Shown piece after piece: positions 48,620-57,283 of a DNA stretch of 64,000 nt. How positions within the stretch are numbered: position 1 is the first letter of the stretch; every line of letters starts with the position of its first letter. Under the pieces are notes generated by a model that was given only the letters and a program-made list of their open reading frames with translations, was not told where the DNA came from and ran no database searches. The translations under genes and the position numbers were made by a program. Source of the stretch: JBHGXV01 sp041920505 (GTDB taxonomy: Bacteria > Bacillota > Bacilli > Brevibacillales > Brevibacillaceae); NCBI GenBank assembly GCA_041920505.1, contig JBHGXV010000040.1, positions 50,473 through 114,472 of the forward strand, read 5' to 3'.

Positions 48620-49096
48620 ATGGCGAAAACGTACACCTGGACATTTCACGGGACAGTTGAGACGCAGCAATTCGCGGAACATCTGGCCGCTTACCTGCGG
48701 GCGGGCGACGTGATCGCCCTGGAAGGCACCCTGGGAGCGGGCAAGACCACGTTTACCCAGGGGTTGGCGCGCGGGCTGGGCGTGAAAGGTGTCGTCAACA
48801 GTCCGACATTTACGATTATCAAGGAGTACGCGGGCCGGCTCCCGCTGTATCACATGGACGTCTACCGGATCGAGGCGGACGTCGCCGATCTCGGGCTGGA
48901 CGAGTATTTTTACGGTGAGGGCGTCTGCGTCGTGGAGTGGGCGTCGCTGATCGAACCGGCTCTGCCCGATGAGCGTCTGACGGTGACGCTTGCGGCCGAC
49001 GGGGGCGACGTCCGGACGTGCCGGCTTGCGCCCAAGGGGAAGCGCTACGAAGAATTGTGCGAGGAGTTAAGCAACTATGCGCCTGTTAGCGATTGA
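48620..49096 (+). CDS. tsaE: t6A biosynthesis ATPase TsaE
   Basis: A 158-residue P-loop protein with Walker A GTLGAGKTT (36-44) and NSPTFTIIKEY, DVYRIE and VVEWA of the family. With TsaB and TsaD it places threonylcarbamoyl on A37 of ANN-decoding tRNAs. The start follows GGGAGGACGCCGACA. The 3' end overlaps tsaB by 20 bp. Confidence 0.95.
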   Translation: MAKTYTWTFHGTVETQQFAEHLAAYLRAGDVIALEGTLGAGKTTFTQGLARGLGVKGVVNSPTFTIIKEYAGRLPLYHMDVYRIEADVADLGLDEYFYGEGVCVVEWASLIEPALPDERLTVTLAADGGDVRTCRLAPKGKRYEELCEELSNYAPVSD

Positions 49097-49823
49097 CACG
49101 TCCAATCTGGTGCTGAGCGTGGCGGTGGTGGATGAGTCGCGCCTGCTCGGAGAGTGGACGACAAATCTGAAGAAAAACCATTCCGTGCGGCTGATGGACA
49201 GCATCTCCCGTCTCCTCGACGAACTGGAGATGTTTCCGGAAGAGCTGGACGGAATCGCCGTGGCCCACGGTCCCGGTTCCTATACCGGCGTGCGGATCGG
49301 GGTGGCCACCGCAAAAAGCATGGCCTGGGCGTTGAACAAGCCGGTGGTCGGGGTATCCAGCCTGGAAGCGGTGGCGACCAACGCACTCGGGTACAGCGGC
49401 GGGATCGTTCCGCTGTTTGACGCCCGGAGGGGACAAGTGTACACGGCCTGCTACCGCTCACAAGGCATGGATCGGCTGGAGGAGGTTCTCTTTGAGCGGA
49501 TCGTGCTGTTGCGCGACTGGCTTTTCATGGTGGCGGAGGCCCATGCGGGGGAGGCTGTGTTGTTTCTCGGTGACGACGCGGCGATCCACCGCAGTGCGAT
49601 CGAGCAGGTGCTGGGAGCGCAGGCCCGGTTTGCCCCGGCGGCGTTCAACCATCCGCGTGCGGCGCATATCGGCTGGATCGGAATGAAGCGCCTGGCGGAA
49701 GCGGGATCGCCGCACGCGCTGGTGCCCGAGTATTTGCAAGTGGCCGAGGCAGAGGCGAAATGGTTGGCCAAACAGGAAGAGGCAAAGAGGGAGCAGGATG
49801 GATCGACGAACGGTGCAAGATGA
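49077..49823 (+). CDS. tsaB: t6A biosynthesis protein TsaB
   Basis: A 248-residue ASKHA-fold protein with LLAIDTSNLVLSVAVVD and AVAHGPGSYTGVRIGVATAK (key GPGSYTGVRIG). It dimerises with TsaD as a scaffold. It begins inside tsaE and its end overlaps rimI by 26 bp. Confidence 0.95.
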   Translation: MRLLAIDTSNLVLSVAVVDESRLLGEWTTNLKKNHSVRLMDSISRLLDELEMFPEELDGIAVAHGPGSYTGVRIGVATAKSMAWALNKPVVGVSSLEAVATNALGYSGGIVPLFDARRGQVYTACYRSQGMDRLEEVLFERIVLLRDWLFMVAEAHAGEAVLFLGDDAAIHRSAIEQVLGAQARFAPAAFNHPRAAHIGWIGMKRLAEAGSPHALVPEYLQVAEAEAKWLAKQEEAKREQDGSTNGAR

Positions 49824-50277
49824 CATGATCTTCCGCTTGATGACACTGGACGACGTGGAAGCGGTCGGGGAACTGGAGCGGCTTTCGTTTCCGACGCCGT
49901 GGCCGACCGAAGCGTTCGTCAACGAACTGACGATCAACAAGCATGCCGTGTACGTCGTGGCCGAGCACGCGGGCCACGTCGTCGCATACTGCGGCATGTG
50001 GCTAATTGTGGACGAGGCGCACATCACCAATATCGCCGTCCATCCCGACTATCGCGGGCAAAAGATCGGCGAGCGGCTGATGCGGCAGATGATGGCGCTC
50101 GCGCTGGCGAACGGCGGAGAGCGCATGACCCTGGAGGTGCGCCCGTCCAATCTGGTGGCGCGCCAGTTGTACGCCAAGCTGGGGTTTACCGAGCAGGGCC
50201 TGCGCAAGCAGTATTACAGCGACAACAACGAAGATGCCATAATCATGTGGGTGAATATCCGTGAACAAGTCAACTGA
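49798..50277 (+). CDS. rimI: Ribosomal protein S18-alanine N-acetyltransferase
   Basis: A 159-residue GNAT enzyme: FRLMTLDDVEAVGELERLSF, FPTPWPTEAF, ITNIAVHPDYRGQKIGERLM (key AVHPDYRGQKIG) and ARQLYAKLGFTEQGLRKQYY. RimI acetylates the N-terminus of S18. The ATG at 49798 follows GGGAGCAGG. It overlaps tsaB and tsaD, so the whole cluster is coupled. Confidence 0.93.
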   Translation: MDRRTVQDDMIFRLMTLDDVEAVGELERLSFPTPWPTEAFVNELTINKHAVYVVAEHAGHVVAYCGMWLIVDEAHITNIAVHPDYRGQKIGERLMRQMMALALANGGERMTLEVRPSNLVARQLYAKLGFTEQGLRKQYYSDNNEDAIIMWVNIREQVN

Positions 50278-51352
50278 CTCACGCTATCGCATGCGTGTCC
50301 GCACGATGTATGAGCGGTCTCAGAAGAAACCGGGGCCGAAGCTGATCCTCGGCATTGAGACCAGTTGCGACGAGACGTCCGCCGCCGTAGTGGCGGACGG
50401 CCAAACGATCCTCTCCAATGTGATCGCCTCGCAGGTGGATGTGCACAAGCGCTTCGGCGGCGTCGTTCCCGAAGTGGCGTCGCGCCGTCACGTGGAGAAT
50501 ATCACGCTGACGATCGAGGAGGCGCTGACGCAGGCCGGCAAGACGCTGGACGACATTGACGTCATCGCGGTGACGTACGGCCCCGGGCTGGTGGGCGCTC
50601 TTTTGGTGGGCATCGCCGCCGCCAAGGCGATCGCGTTTGCGCGGGGCATTCCGCTGATCGGTGTCCACCACATCGCCGGACACATCTACGCCAACCGGCT
50701 GGTGACAGAGCTGGAGTTTCCTCTGGTGGCGCTGGTCGTCTCGGGCGGCCACACCGAACTGGTCTTGATGAAACAACACGGTCATTTCGACATTCTCGGC
50801 GAGACGCGCGACGACGCCGCTGGCGAAGCCTACGACAAGGTGGCCCGGGCGCTCTGTCTGCCGTATCCCGGCGGACCGCACATCGATCGTCTGGCGCATG
50901 AAGGGGAGCCTGTCATCCCGCTGCCGCGCGCCTGGCTGGAGCCTGATTCCTACGATTTCAGCTTCAGCGGACTGAAGTCGGCCGTGCTGAACACGTTGCA
51001 CAATGCCGAACAGCGGGGCGAAACGATCGATCCCGCCAATCTGGCGGCCAGTTTCCAGGCATCGGTGGTGGAGGTGCTGGTGGAGAAGACGATTCGTGCC
51101 GCCAAAGCGAATCGCGTCCGGCAATTGTTGCTGGCCGGAGGAGTCGCCGCCAACCGCGGGCTGCGCGAGGCACTGTCCGCGCGTTGCGCCGCCGAAGGGA
51201 TCCCGCTGGTGATTCCGCCCTTGTCGCTTTGCACCGACAATGCGGCGATGATTGCCGCAGCCGGTTACATCTCGTATTGCAACGGACAATTTGCCGATCT
51301 CGACCTGAACGGTGAGCCGGGGCTGCCGCTTGCCACCCCTTTTTCCTCCTGA
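50261..51352 (+). CDS. tsaD: tRNA threonylcarbamoyltransferase TsaD
   Basis: A 363-residue catalytic subunit of t6A synthesis. The iron-binding motif is HIAGH (H137, H141), with LGIETSCDETSAAVV near the start and ALVVSGGHTEL. The GTG at 50261, overlapping rimI, gives a 25-residue extension; ATGs at 50291 and 50306 are alternatives and none has a strong ribosome site. A terminator ends the operon, and a DnaA-box cluster follows. Confidence 0.94.
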   Translation: MNKSTDSRYRMRVRTMYERSQKKPGPKLILGIETSCDETSAAVVADGQTILSNVIASQVDVHKRFGGVVPEVASRRHVENITLTIEEALTQAGKTLDDIDVIAVTYGPGLVGALLVGIAAAKAIAFARGIPLIGVHHIAGHIYANRLVTELEFPLVALVVSGGHTELVLMKQHGHFDILGETRDDAAGEAYDKVARALCLPYPGGPHIDRLAHEGEPVIPLPRAWLEPDSYDFSFSGLKSAVLNTLHNAEQRGETIDPANLAASFQASVVEVLVEKTIRAAKANRVRQLLLAGGVAANRGLREALSARCAAEGIPLVIPPLSLCTDNAAMIAAAGYISYCNGQFADLDLNGEPGLPLATPFSS

Positions 51353-51375
51353 CGGGGAAAAGGGGTTTTTCTTTT
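51335..51375 (+). terminator. Terminator of the tsa operon
   Basis: ACCCCTTTTTCC pairs with GGGGAAAAGGGGT (51335-51365), then TTTTTCTTTTC. The stem includes the tsaD stop region. Confidence 0.82.
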
Positions 51376-51389
51376 CTCTGTTTGAGGTG

Positions 51390-51860
51390 TTATCCACAGA
51401 ATTCCCCGGCCCGTTTCCGGGAATGGCCGCTCTCCTTTTGTGGACAATGGTAATAACTCGCGGATTACTTAGGAATGTATGCGTTTTACCTGTGGGAAAA
51501 TTTGTGGAGAATGTGGATAACCTTGTGGACATCCAGACGATACTAAAGGAATATCACGGGCATTTTTCGGCCGTTTTCCACAGGAGGGAGGGCTTTGCTG
51601 GCACGAAGACGGATGGGGTTGCTCTTTTTGGCAGGATGGCTGGCGAGCGCGGGATGCCTGTTCACGCCGATTGGCGCCAAGGCGTTTACCCCGGCCCCGT
51701 CGGCGGCCAAAGCGCGGACAGAGGGGAATGAACCCGCGATGGCCGCCCGGCCGAAGCGGACGTTTCCTGAGGACGGCAGCCGACAAGTGATCGCCGTGTT
51801 CGTCGACGGCATGTCGTTTGCCGATTTTGCCGCCTGGAGGACCTATCCACATGTGAATAA
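51390..51860. promoter_or_regulatory. DnaA-box cluster downstream of tsaD
   Basis: Nine DnaA-box-like 9-mers occur. Matching TTATnCACA exactly: 51390-51398 (+), 51512-51520 (-) and 51852-51860 (-). One mismatch to TTATCCACA: 51439-51447 (-), 51503-51511 (-), 51574-51582 (+) and 51843-51851 (+). Two mismatches: 51491-51499 (-) and 51524-51532 (-). Seven lie in the 242-bp gap between tsaD and the next gene, and two head-to-head boxes lie inside that gene. I recall that the corresponding B. subtilis gcp(tsaD)-ydiF interval is a DnaA-binding cluster. Confidence 0.8.
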
Positions 51861-54024
51861 ACGGTTGACCGAGGCGGCGTATGGGGCGCTGACCGTGCGC
51901 ACGCTGGGAGCACGCAACGAAGCCAACGCCTATTTGTTGATGGGCAGCGGCGGGCAGGCGGTGTACAGGGAACGCTGCGGCACCGCCTACCAGGCCGGGG
52001 AAGAGATCGAACCGGGGAGCACGGCCGGGGAGCGGATGGCGCAATTGGACGGCAGCCCCATCGGCGGCGGTGAAGGGGACGCGATTCTCTTTCCCGGCAT
52101 CTACCGGTTGCGGCAGGAAAACGCGGACAAACCGGTGACCGCCCGTCCCGGCCTGCTTGGCGCGACCTTGCGGCGAGCGGGAATCGGCGTCGCCCTGTAC
52201 GGAAACGGCGACTGGGGGGAGAAGAGGCAGCGGCATGCTGCGTTGTTCGCCATGGATGATGCCGGGCGTATCCCGCACGGCGACGTCTCGGCACGGGTCA
52301 ACCGCAAGGACGGCGGGTATCCGTACGGCATCCGCACTGATTACGGCTATCTCAGGCAACGGCTGGAAAAGGATACGCGCTCGGGGCTGATCGTGGTCGA
52401 ACTGGCCGATCTCGCCCGGCTGCACCGGATGCGAGAAATGATGGAGCCGCAACACTTCCGGCGGCAGTACGCGCAGGTGCTGGCCGATCTGGATGCGTTT
52501 GTCGGGGAGTTGTTGCAGCGGCGTACGTCCAACCGAATGGTCATGGTCCTGTCGCCGGCGGTAAACGAGGCGGCAAAAGCGGACAAGTCGCTCCTGACCC
52601 CGGTTCTATTGTGGGAGGGCAAGGGAGCGGGGGGTGAACTGACGTCGGCCACCACCCGCCAGCCGGGCGTCGTCAGCGGGTTGGACATCCTGCCCACGGT
52701 GCTCTCCTGGTTGTCCGTTCCGCTGCCGGACAATCTTGCCGGACACGCCATGACCGGTGTGCCGGCCGACGAAGCCAAAAAACCGGGGGAAGGCTTACAT
52801 ACGACGAGATCGCTTGCGGCGGGGTCTCTCGCGGCGGGCGCTTTTGCCAAAGATGGCGCCGATCAGCCGGTCGACCGGTTCTTGCGCCGGATCGAACGGA
52901 TCGATCACATCTACCGCAACCGTTCTGCGGTGATGTACGCCTACGCCATGTTGCACATCGTCATTCTGCTTCCGGCCGCATTCGTCTGGGGGCGGGCGAA
53001 ACGTGAGGGACGGCCGCTTGGCCCGAGTGTTCGCCGTGCGGTGCGGCTGGCTCTGTTGGCGGTGCTGTTTTTGCCCGCGCTGTTTTTGCTGGAACCGCTG
53101 TTGGGCTGGACGGCGCCGCCTGCCGCCATCCTGGCGGTGATCCTCCTTGTGGCGCTGGCGGGAGCGACTCTCATCCAGGATTGGCCGCTGCCCAGGCTGT
53201 TTGTCGCCGTCGCCGGGGGGACCGTTGCCGCGATCCTGTTGGACGGGTTTACCGGCGCGGAGGCGATGCGCCGCTCCTACCTGGGTTATGACCCGGTGAT
53301 CGGCGCCCGCTTTTACGGACTTGGCAACGAATACGAGGGCGTTTTGATCGGAGCGGCCATCCTGTTCGCCTCCGCCGTGTACGAGTGGCGGAAAAGCGCG
53401 GAACCAGACAGAGGGCGCGATCGCCTTGCTGCCTGGCTTACCCTGGGCGTGTTTGCCACAATCCTGTACTACATGGCGTCCCCTGCGCTCGGCACCAATG
53501 CCGGCGGCTTTCTCGCGGGTACGGTCGGATTCGGCGTCGCGTTTTTCCGGCTGCAGGGCTGGCGGACAGGCAAAACAGGCCTCCTGTTGCTCGCAGGAGG
53601 CCTGTTGGCGGGGGTATTGGTGCTGATGGCGGGAAGTCTCGCCTCCCATGAGCCGCTGACGCACGTCGGGCGTGTCGCCCGGCAGATTGCAAGCGGCGAC
53701 TGGATCGAGGTGGAGCACATCGTCCGGCGCAAACTGGAGATGAACCTGCGGCTGATCCGGGTGTCGGCATGGAGCAAGGTATTTGCCGTCTCGCTTCTGG
53801 TGGCCGCGTTGCTCAGCTTTCGCCCCGACCGGTACCTGCGCCGTTTGGCCGGGTGTTATCCGTACCTCGTCCGCGGATTTGCCGGGGTGATCGGCGGTTC
53901 GCTGGCCGGATTGGCGCTCAATGACTCCGGGATCGTCTCGGCGGCCACCTCGATCCTGTTTTTCGTCGTTCCCGCCCTGTACGCTGCACTCGGCGAGACG
54001 ACGGAGCGAACGGTGTCCGAGTAG
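51595..54024 (+). CDS. Large exported phosphatase/sulfatase-like membrane protein, unknown function
   Basis: An 809-residue protein starting with TTG behind AGGAGGGAGGG. A signal peptide or anchor (about 1-29) leads to a roughly 380-residue outer domain with an alkaline-phosphatase-superfamily feel: QVIAVFVDGMSFADF, ARNEANAYLLMGSGG and SGLDILPTVLSWLSVPLP. I cannot identify a full set of metal ligands. The C-terminal part (about 440-800) has some 10 membrane helices around a conserved-looking GARFYGLGNEYEGVLIGAA. Similar two-part proteins occur in Actinobacteria and Bacilli without assigned function. DnaA boxes cover its leader and first codons. Confidence 0.75.
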   Translation: MLARRRMGLLFLAGWLASAGCLFTPIGAKAFTPAPSAAKARTEGNEPAMAARPKRTFPEDGSRQVIAVFVDGMSFADFAAWRTYPHVNKRLTEAAYGALTVRTLGARNEANAYLLMGSGGQAVYRERCGTAYQAGEEIEPGSTAGERMAQLDGSPIGGGEGDAILFPGIYRLRQENADKPVTARPGLLGATLRRAGIGVALYGNGDWGEKRQRHAALFAMDDAGRIPHGDVSARVNRKDGGYPYGIRTDYGYLRQRLEKDTRSGLIVVELADLARLHRMREMMEPQHFRRQYAQVLADLDAFVGELLQRRTSNRMVMVLSPAVNEAAKADKSLLTPVLLWEGKGAGGELTSATTRQPGVVSGLDILPTVLSWLSVPLPDNLAGHAMTGVPADEAKKPGEGLHTTRSLAAGSLAAGAFAKDGADQPVDRFLRRIERIDHIYRNRSAVMYAYAMLHIVILLPAAFVWGRAKREGRPLGPSVRRAVRLALLAVLFLPALFLLEPLLGWTAPPAAILAVILLVALAGATLIQDWPLPRLFVAVAGGTVAAILLDGFTGAEAMRRSYLGYDPVIGARFYGLGNEYEGVLIGAAILFASAVYEWRKSAEPDRGRDRLAAWLTLGVFATILYYMASPALGTNAGGFLAGTVGFGVAFFRLQGWRTGKTGLLLLAGGLLAGVLVLMAGSLASHEPLTHVGRVARQIASGDWIEVEHIVRRKLEMNLRLIRVSAWSKVFAVSLLVAALLSFRPDRYLRRLAGCYPYLVRGFAGVIGGSLAGLALNDSGIVSAATSILFFVVPALYAALGETTERTVSE

Positions 54025-54028
54025 CCGG

Positions 54029-55969
54029 TCACGCTTCCGACAGTTGCGCCCACTCGTCGTAGAGTTGTTCCAGTTGGGTGCGGGCGTGGCTGATCAGGTC
54101 GTTGCGCTGTTTCACCTGCTGGTGGTCGCTGTACACCTCCGGCTGGCACAACTCCTCTTCCCAACCGGCGATGGACGCTTCCAGCGAAGCGATCGTCGCC
54201 TCGATCTCTTCCAGGCGGCGCAGACGCTGACGTTCGCGCCGCTTTGCTTCTTTGTCCTGTTCGTAGCTGGTTTTGTCGCTTCTGCCGGCGGCCGGCGATC
54301 CCGTTTTGCCGCTTTGCGCTGTCTTCTCGGCCTGTTCCGCCGCCAGTTCGGCCAGCTCCTGTTTCTTCTCCACGTAGTAGTCGTAGTCGCCCAGGTAGTT
54401 GCTCACTCCATCCGGCGACAGTTCCAGCACGCGGGTGGCGATCCGGTTGAGGAAGTAGCGGTCGTGCGAGACGAACAGGATCGTGCCCGGATAGTCGTAC
54501 AACGCGTTTTCCAGCACTTCTTTGCTCAAGATGTCCAGGTGGTTGGTCGGTTCGTCGAAGATCAAGAAGTTGGCCCGCTTCAGCATCAGCTTGGCCAGCG
54601 AGACCCGTGCCCGCTCGCCCCCGGAGAGGTCGCCGATTCTTTTTTGCACGTCGTCTCCGCTGAACAAAAAGTTGCCGAGCAGGGTGCGCACGTCTTTTTC
54701 CAGCATGTGCGGGTAGTCGTCCCAGATTTCGGCGAGCACCGTCTTTGCGTCATGCAAATTCCGCTGTTCCTGGTCGTAGTAGCCGATCGTCACGTTGCTG
54801 CCGAAACGGACGGAGCCGTGCAGCGGGGCGAGTTGGCCGACGATGGTTTTAAGGAGCGTCGATTTGCCGATGCCGTTGGGGCCGACCAGCGCCACCCGCT
54901 CTTCCCGCTCAATCTGAAACGTCAGTCCGCAGGCCAGCGCCGCGCCGGGATAGCCGATGGCCAGGTCGGTTGCCTGCATGACCTCATGACCGCTCATTTT
55001 GGCGATCTCGAACGAAAAGTGGGCCGACTTGGCGTCGGCGATCGGCTTTTCCATCCGCTCCATTTTTTCCAGCATTTTGCGCCGGCTTTGCGCCCGTTTG
55101 GTGGTGGAGGCGCGGGCGATGTTGCGCGAGATGAAATCTTCCAGTCTGGCGATCTCCTCTTGCTGTTTCTCGTACTGTTTCATCTCTTGCTCGATCTTGG
55201 CCGCCTTCAGGTCGAGGAACTTGCTGTAGTTGCCGACGTAGCGGGTGGCGCGTGTGCGCTCGATCTCGTAGATCACCGTCACCAGCTTGTCAAGGAAGTA
55301 GCGGTCGTGGGAAACGACGAGGATCGCGCCCTTGTAGTTTTGCAGGTAGCTCTCCAGCCAGGTCAACGTTTCAATGTCCAGATAGTTGGTCGGCTCGTCC
55401 AAAAGCAGCACGTCGGGTGCTTGCAACAGCAGTTTGGCCAGGGCGAGCCGGGTTTTTTGCCCGCCGCTCAGCGTCTTGATCAGGGTGTCCGCGTCTATGT
55501 CGGAGAAGCGAAGCCCGTGCAACACACCGCGGATGCTGGCTTCGTAGCTGTAGCCGCCGCGCTCCTTGAACGCTTCCAGGCGGCGGGAGTACTCGTCGAG
55601 AATCTGCTGGTAGCGCTTTTCGTCGGAAAAGACGGCGGGATCGCCCATCAAGGCTTCCAACCGGCGCAGTTCCGCCTCTTCCTGCCGCAGGTGGTCAAAC
55701 ACGGCCAGCATCTCGTTCATGATCGTGTTTTCCGACTCCAGTCCGCTGTCTTGCGCCAGATAGCCGAGCGTGACCTCCTTCGGCTTGCGGATCACGCCGC
55801 TGTCGTAGCTGAGCTCTCCGGCGAGGATTTTCATCAGAGTGGATTTCCCCGCGCCGTTGACGCCCACCAGGCCGATCCGTTCTCCTGTTTGTACTTGCAG
55901 CGAAATATCCTGTAAAATGGTTTCAACACCATAGGATTTGTAAATGTGTTCGGCTTGCAGCAAAATCAT
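54029..55969 (-). CDS. ABC-F family ATPase (YdiF type)
   Basis: A 646-residue protein with two ABC cassettes and no membrane part. Walker A motifs are GVNGAGKST and GPNGIGKST; signatures LSGGQKTRLALAKLL and LSGGERARVSLAKLM; Walker B LLLDEPTNYLD and IFDEPTNHLD. The linker between the cassettes is the ABC-F ribosome-contact arm, and a charged coiled-coil C-terminal extension (about 560-640) is typical of Uup/YdiF. ABC-F proteins act on stalled ribosomes. It is convergent with the membrane phosphatase-like gene. Orthologue ydiF also lies next to gcp in B. subtilis. Confidence 0.92.
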   Translation of the reverse strand: MILLQAEHIYKSYGVETILQDISLQVQTGERIGLVGVNGAGKSTLMKILAGELSYDSGVIRKPKEVTLGYLAQDSGLESENTIMNEMLAVFDHLRQEEAELRRLEALMGDPAVFSDEKRYQQILDEYSRRLEAFKERGGYSYEASIRGVLHGLRFSDIDADTLIKTLSGGQKTRLALAKLLLQAPDVLLLDEPTNYLDIETLTWLESYLQNYKGAILVVSHDRYFLDKLVTVIYEIERTRATRYVGNYSKFLDLKAAKIEQEMKQYEKQQEEIARLEDFISRNIARASTTKRAQSRRKMLEKMERMEKPIADAKSAHFSFEIAKMSGHEVMQATDLAIGYPGAALACGLTFQIEREERVALVGPNGIGKSTLLKTIVGQLAPLHGSVRFGSNVTIGYYDQEQRNLHDAKTVLAEIWDDYPHMLEKDVRTLLGNFLFSGDDVQKRIGDLSGGERARVSLAKLMLKRANFLIFDEPTNHLDILSKEVLENALYDYPGTILFVSHDRYFLNRIATRVLELSPDGVSNYLGDYDYYVEKKQELAELAAEQAEKTAQSGKTGSPAAGRSDKTSYEQDKEAKRRERQRLRRLEEIEATIASLEASIAGWEEELCQPEVYSDHQQVKQRNDLISHARTQLEQLYDEWAQLSEA

Positions 55970-56074
55970 GGTTTCACCTCAGGGGTTTCGTCCCATCTAG
56001 TGTAGCCTAAGCGGGCGGACAGGGACAAGGGGAGGACGGCCATGACGCGGGTGAGAGGCGGGGGGAGGAACAGA

Positions 56075-56659
56075 ATGGAGATCGCACGGGAAAAACAGGC
56101 CTTGCGCAAACGGCTGCTGGCCAAGCGATCGGCGCTTGGCGCAGCCGAGCGGGAACGCTGTTCGGCCCAGGCGGCGCGGCATTTGATGTCGTTTGCGCCG
56201 CTTACGCAATGCCGGGCGATTCTCGCGTATTACCCGTTTCGCGACGAGATCGATCCCCGGCCGTTTCTCGCCGAGGCGCTCAGGCGCGACCAGCAGGTTT
56301 GGCTGCCGCTCACCGATCCCGCGAAGCGCCGGTTGATTCCGTACCGCTACGAGGGCGAACACATGCTGCGGACGGGGGCTTACGGGATTCGCGAACCGGA
56401 CCCGGCGATCGCCGCCAGGGCCGACTTGTCTCTGTTGGACGCGGTGTTGCTGCCCGGCGTCGCTTTTGACACCTCCGGCGGGCGGTTGGGGTACGGCGGC
56501 GGCTATTATGACCGCTTTTTGCCCGCCCTGACGAACAGGCCACTGTTGATCGGCTTGGGATTTTCGCTGCAAGTGATCGAACGGGTGCCGAGGGAGGCGC
56601 ACGATTGGCCGCTCGACTACCTGGCGACGGAAGACGGCGTCATCGGCCCGTTTGCCTGA
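56075..56659 (+). CDS. 5-formyltetrahydrofolate cyclo-ligase
   Basis: A 194-residue enzyme that converts 5-formyl-THF to 5,10-methenyl-THF using ATP. The ATG at 56075 has GGGAGGAAC upstream; one 33 bp earlier does not. The signature GVAFDTSGGRLGYGGGYYDRFL (key GGRLGYGGGYYDR) is complete and R/K-rich ATP contacts occur in KQALRKRLLAKR. It is not clearly in an operon with the molybdopterin genes, which have their own promoter. Confidence 0.94.
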   Translation: MEIAREKQALRKRLLAKRSALGAAERERCSAQAARHLMSFAPLTQCRAILAYYPFRDEIDPRPFLAEALRRDQQVWLPLTDPAKRRLIPYRYEGEHMLRTGAYGIREPDPAIAARADLSLLDAVLLPGVAFDTSGGRLGYGGGYYDRFLPALTNRPLLIGLGFSLQVIERVPREAHDWPLDYLATEDGVIGPFA

Positions 56660-56686
56660 TTCTCGTAAAATACCGTTGTTTATGTG

Positions 56687-56745
56687 AGAAATGAAACATT
56701 TCTGTCATACATCGACACCTGTCTGGCAGACAGTTGTAGTATAAT
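56687..56745 (+). promoter_or_regulatory. Promoter and two palindromes before the molybdopterin genes
   Basis: AGAAATG-AAA-CATTTCT (56687-56703) and CTGTCTG-G-CAGACAG (56719-56733) are perfect palindromes. Consensus TATAAT follows at 56740-56745 with no good -35, because the second palindrome occupies that spacer. This looks like an operator for an unknown regulator. Confidence 0.55.
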
Positions 56746-56767
56746 CAATCCTAGTGGAGGAATGGAT

Positions 56768-57283
56768 ATGGCGCAGTGGAAAATCGGTGTGATCACGGCA
56801 AGCGATACGATTGCCAAAGGCGAGCGGCCCGATGACCGCATCGACTTGTTGCGCGGCCTGGTTCGCGAATGGCTGAAAACGGACGTGGCCGTCTATCGGG
56901 CAGTGCCGGATGACATGGAAGAGTTGAAGGAACAGATGATTGAACTGGTGGACCGGGAAAAGTGCGATCTCTTGATCGTCACCGGCGGCACCGGTCTCAG
57001 CCCCCGCGACGTGACACCCGAAGTGACGACATGGGTGATGGACCGGCGTGTGCCGGGACTTGCGGAAGAGATGCGGCGCGCCGGCTTGCAGCAGTCCCGC
57101 CGGGCGATGCTGACCAGGGCGGTGGCCGGTACGCGCGGCAACAGCCTGATCATTAACCTGCCGGGCAATCCGAAGGGCGTGGAGATCTGCTTTACCGCGA
57201 TTGCCGACATGATCCCGGACGCGTTGCATATTTTGCAGGGGACGGGTGCCTCCACCGAAGACTGGGGCGGATACGGATGGTAA
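56768..57283 (+). CDS. moaB: Molybdopterin biosynthesis MoaB/MogA-type protein
   Basis: A 171-residue MPT-binding-domain protein: KIGVITASDTIAKGERPD, LLIVTGGTGLSPRDVTPEV (key GGTGLSPRDVTPE) and INLPGNPKGVEICF. MogA/MoaB adenylates molybdopterin before molybdate insertion. Of two ATGs, that at 56768 has the right spacing from TGGAGG. It overlaps the next gene by 7 bp. Confidence 0.92.
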   Translation: MAQWKIGVITASDTIAKGERPDDRIDLLRGLVREWLKTDVAVYRAVPDDMEELKEQMIELVDREKCDLLIVTGGTGLSPRDVTPEVTTWVMDRRVPGLAEEMRRAGLQQSRRAMLTRAVAGTRGNSLIINLPGNPKGVEICFTAIADMIPDALHILQGTGASTEDWGGYGW

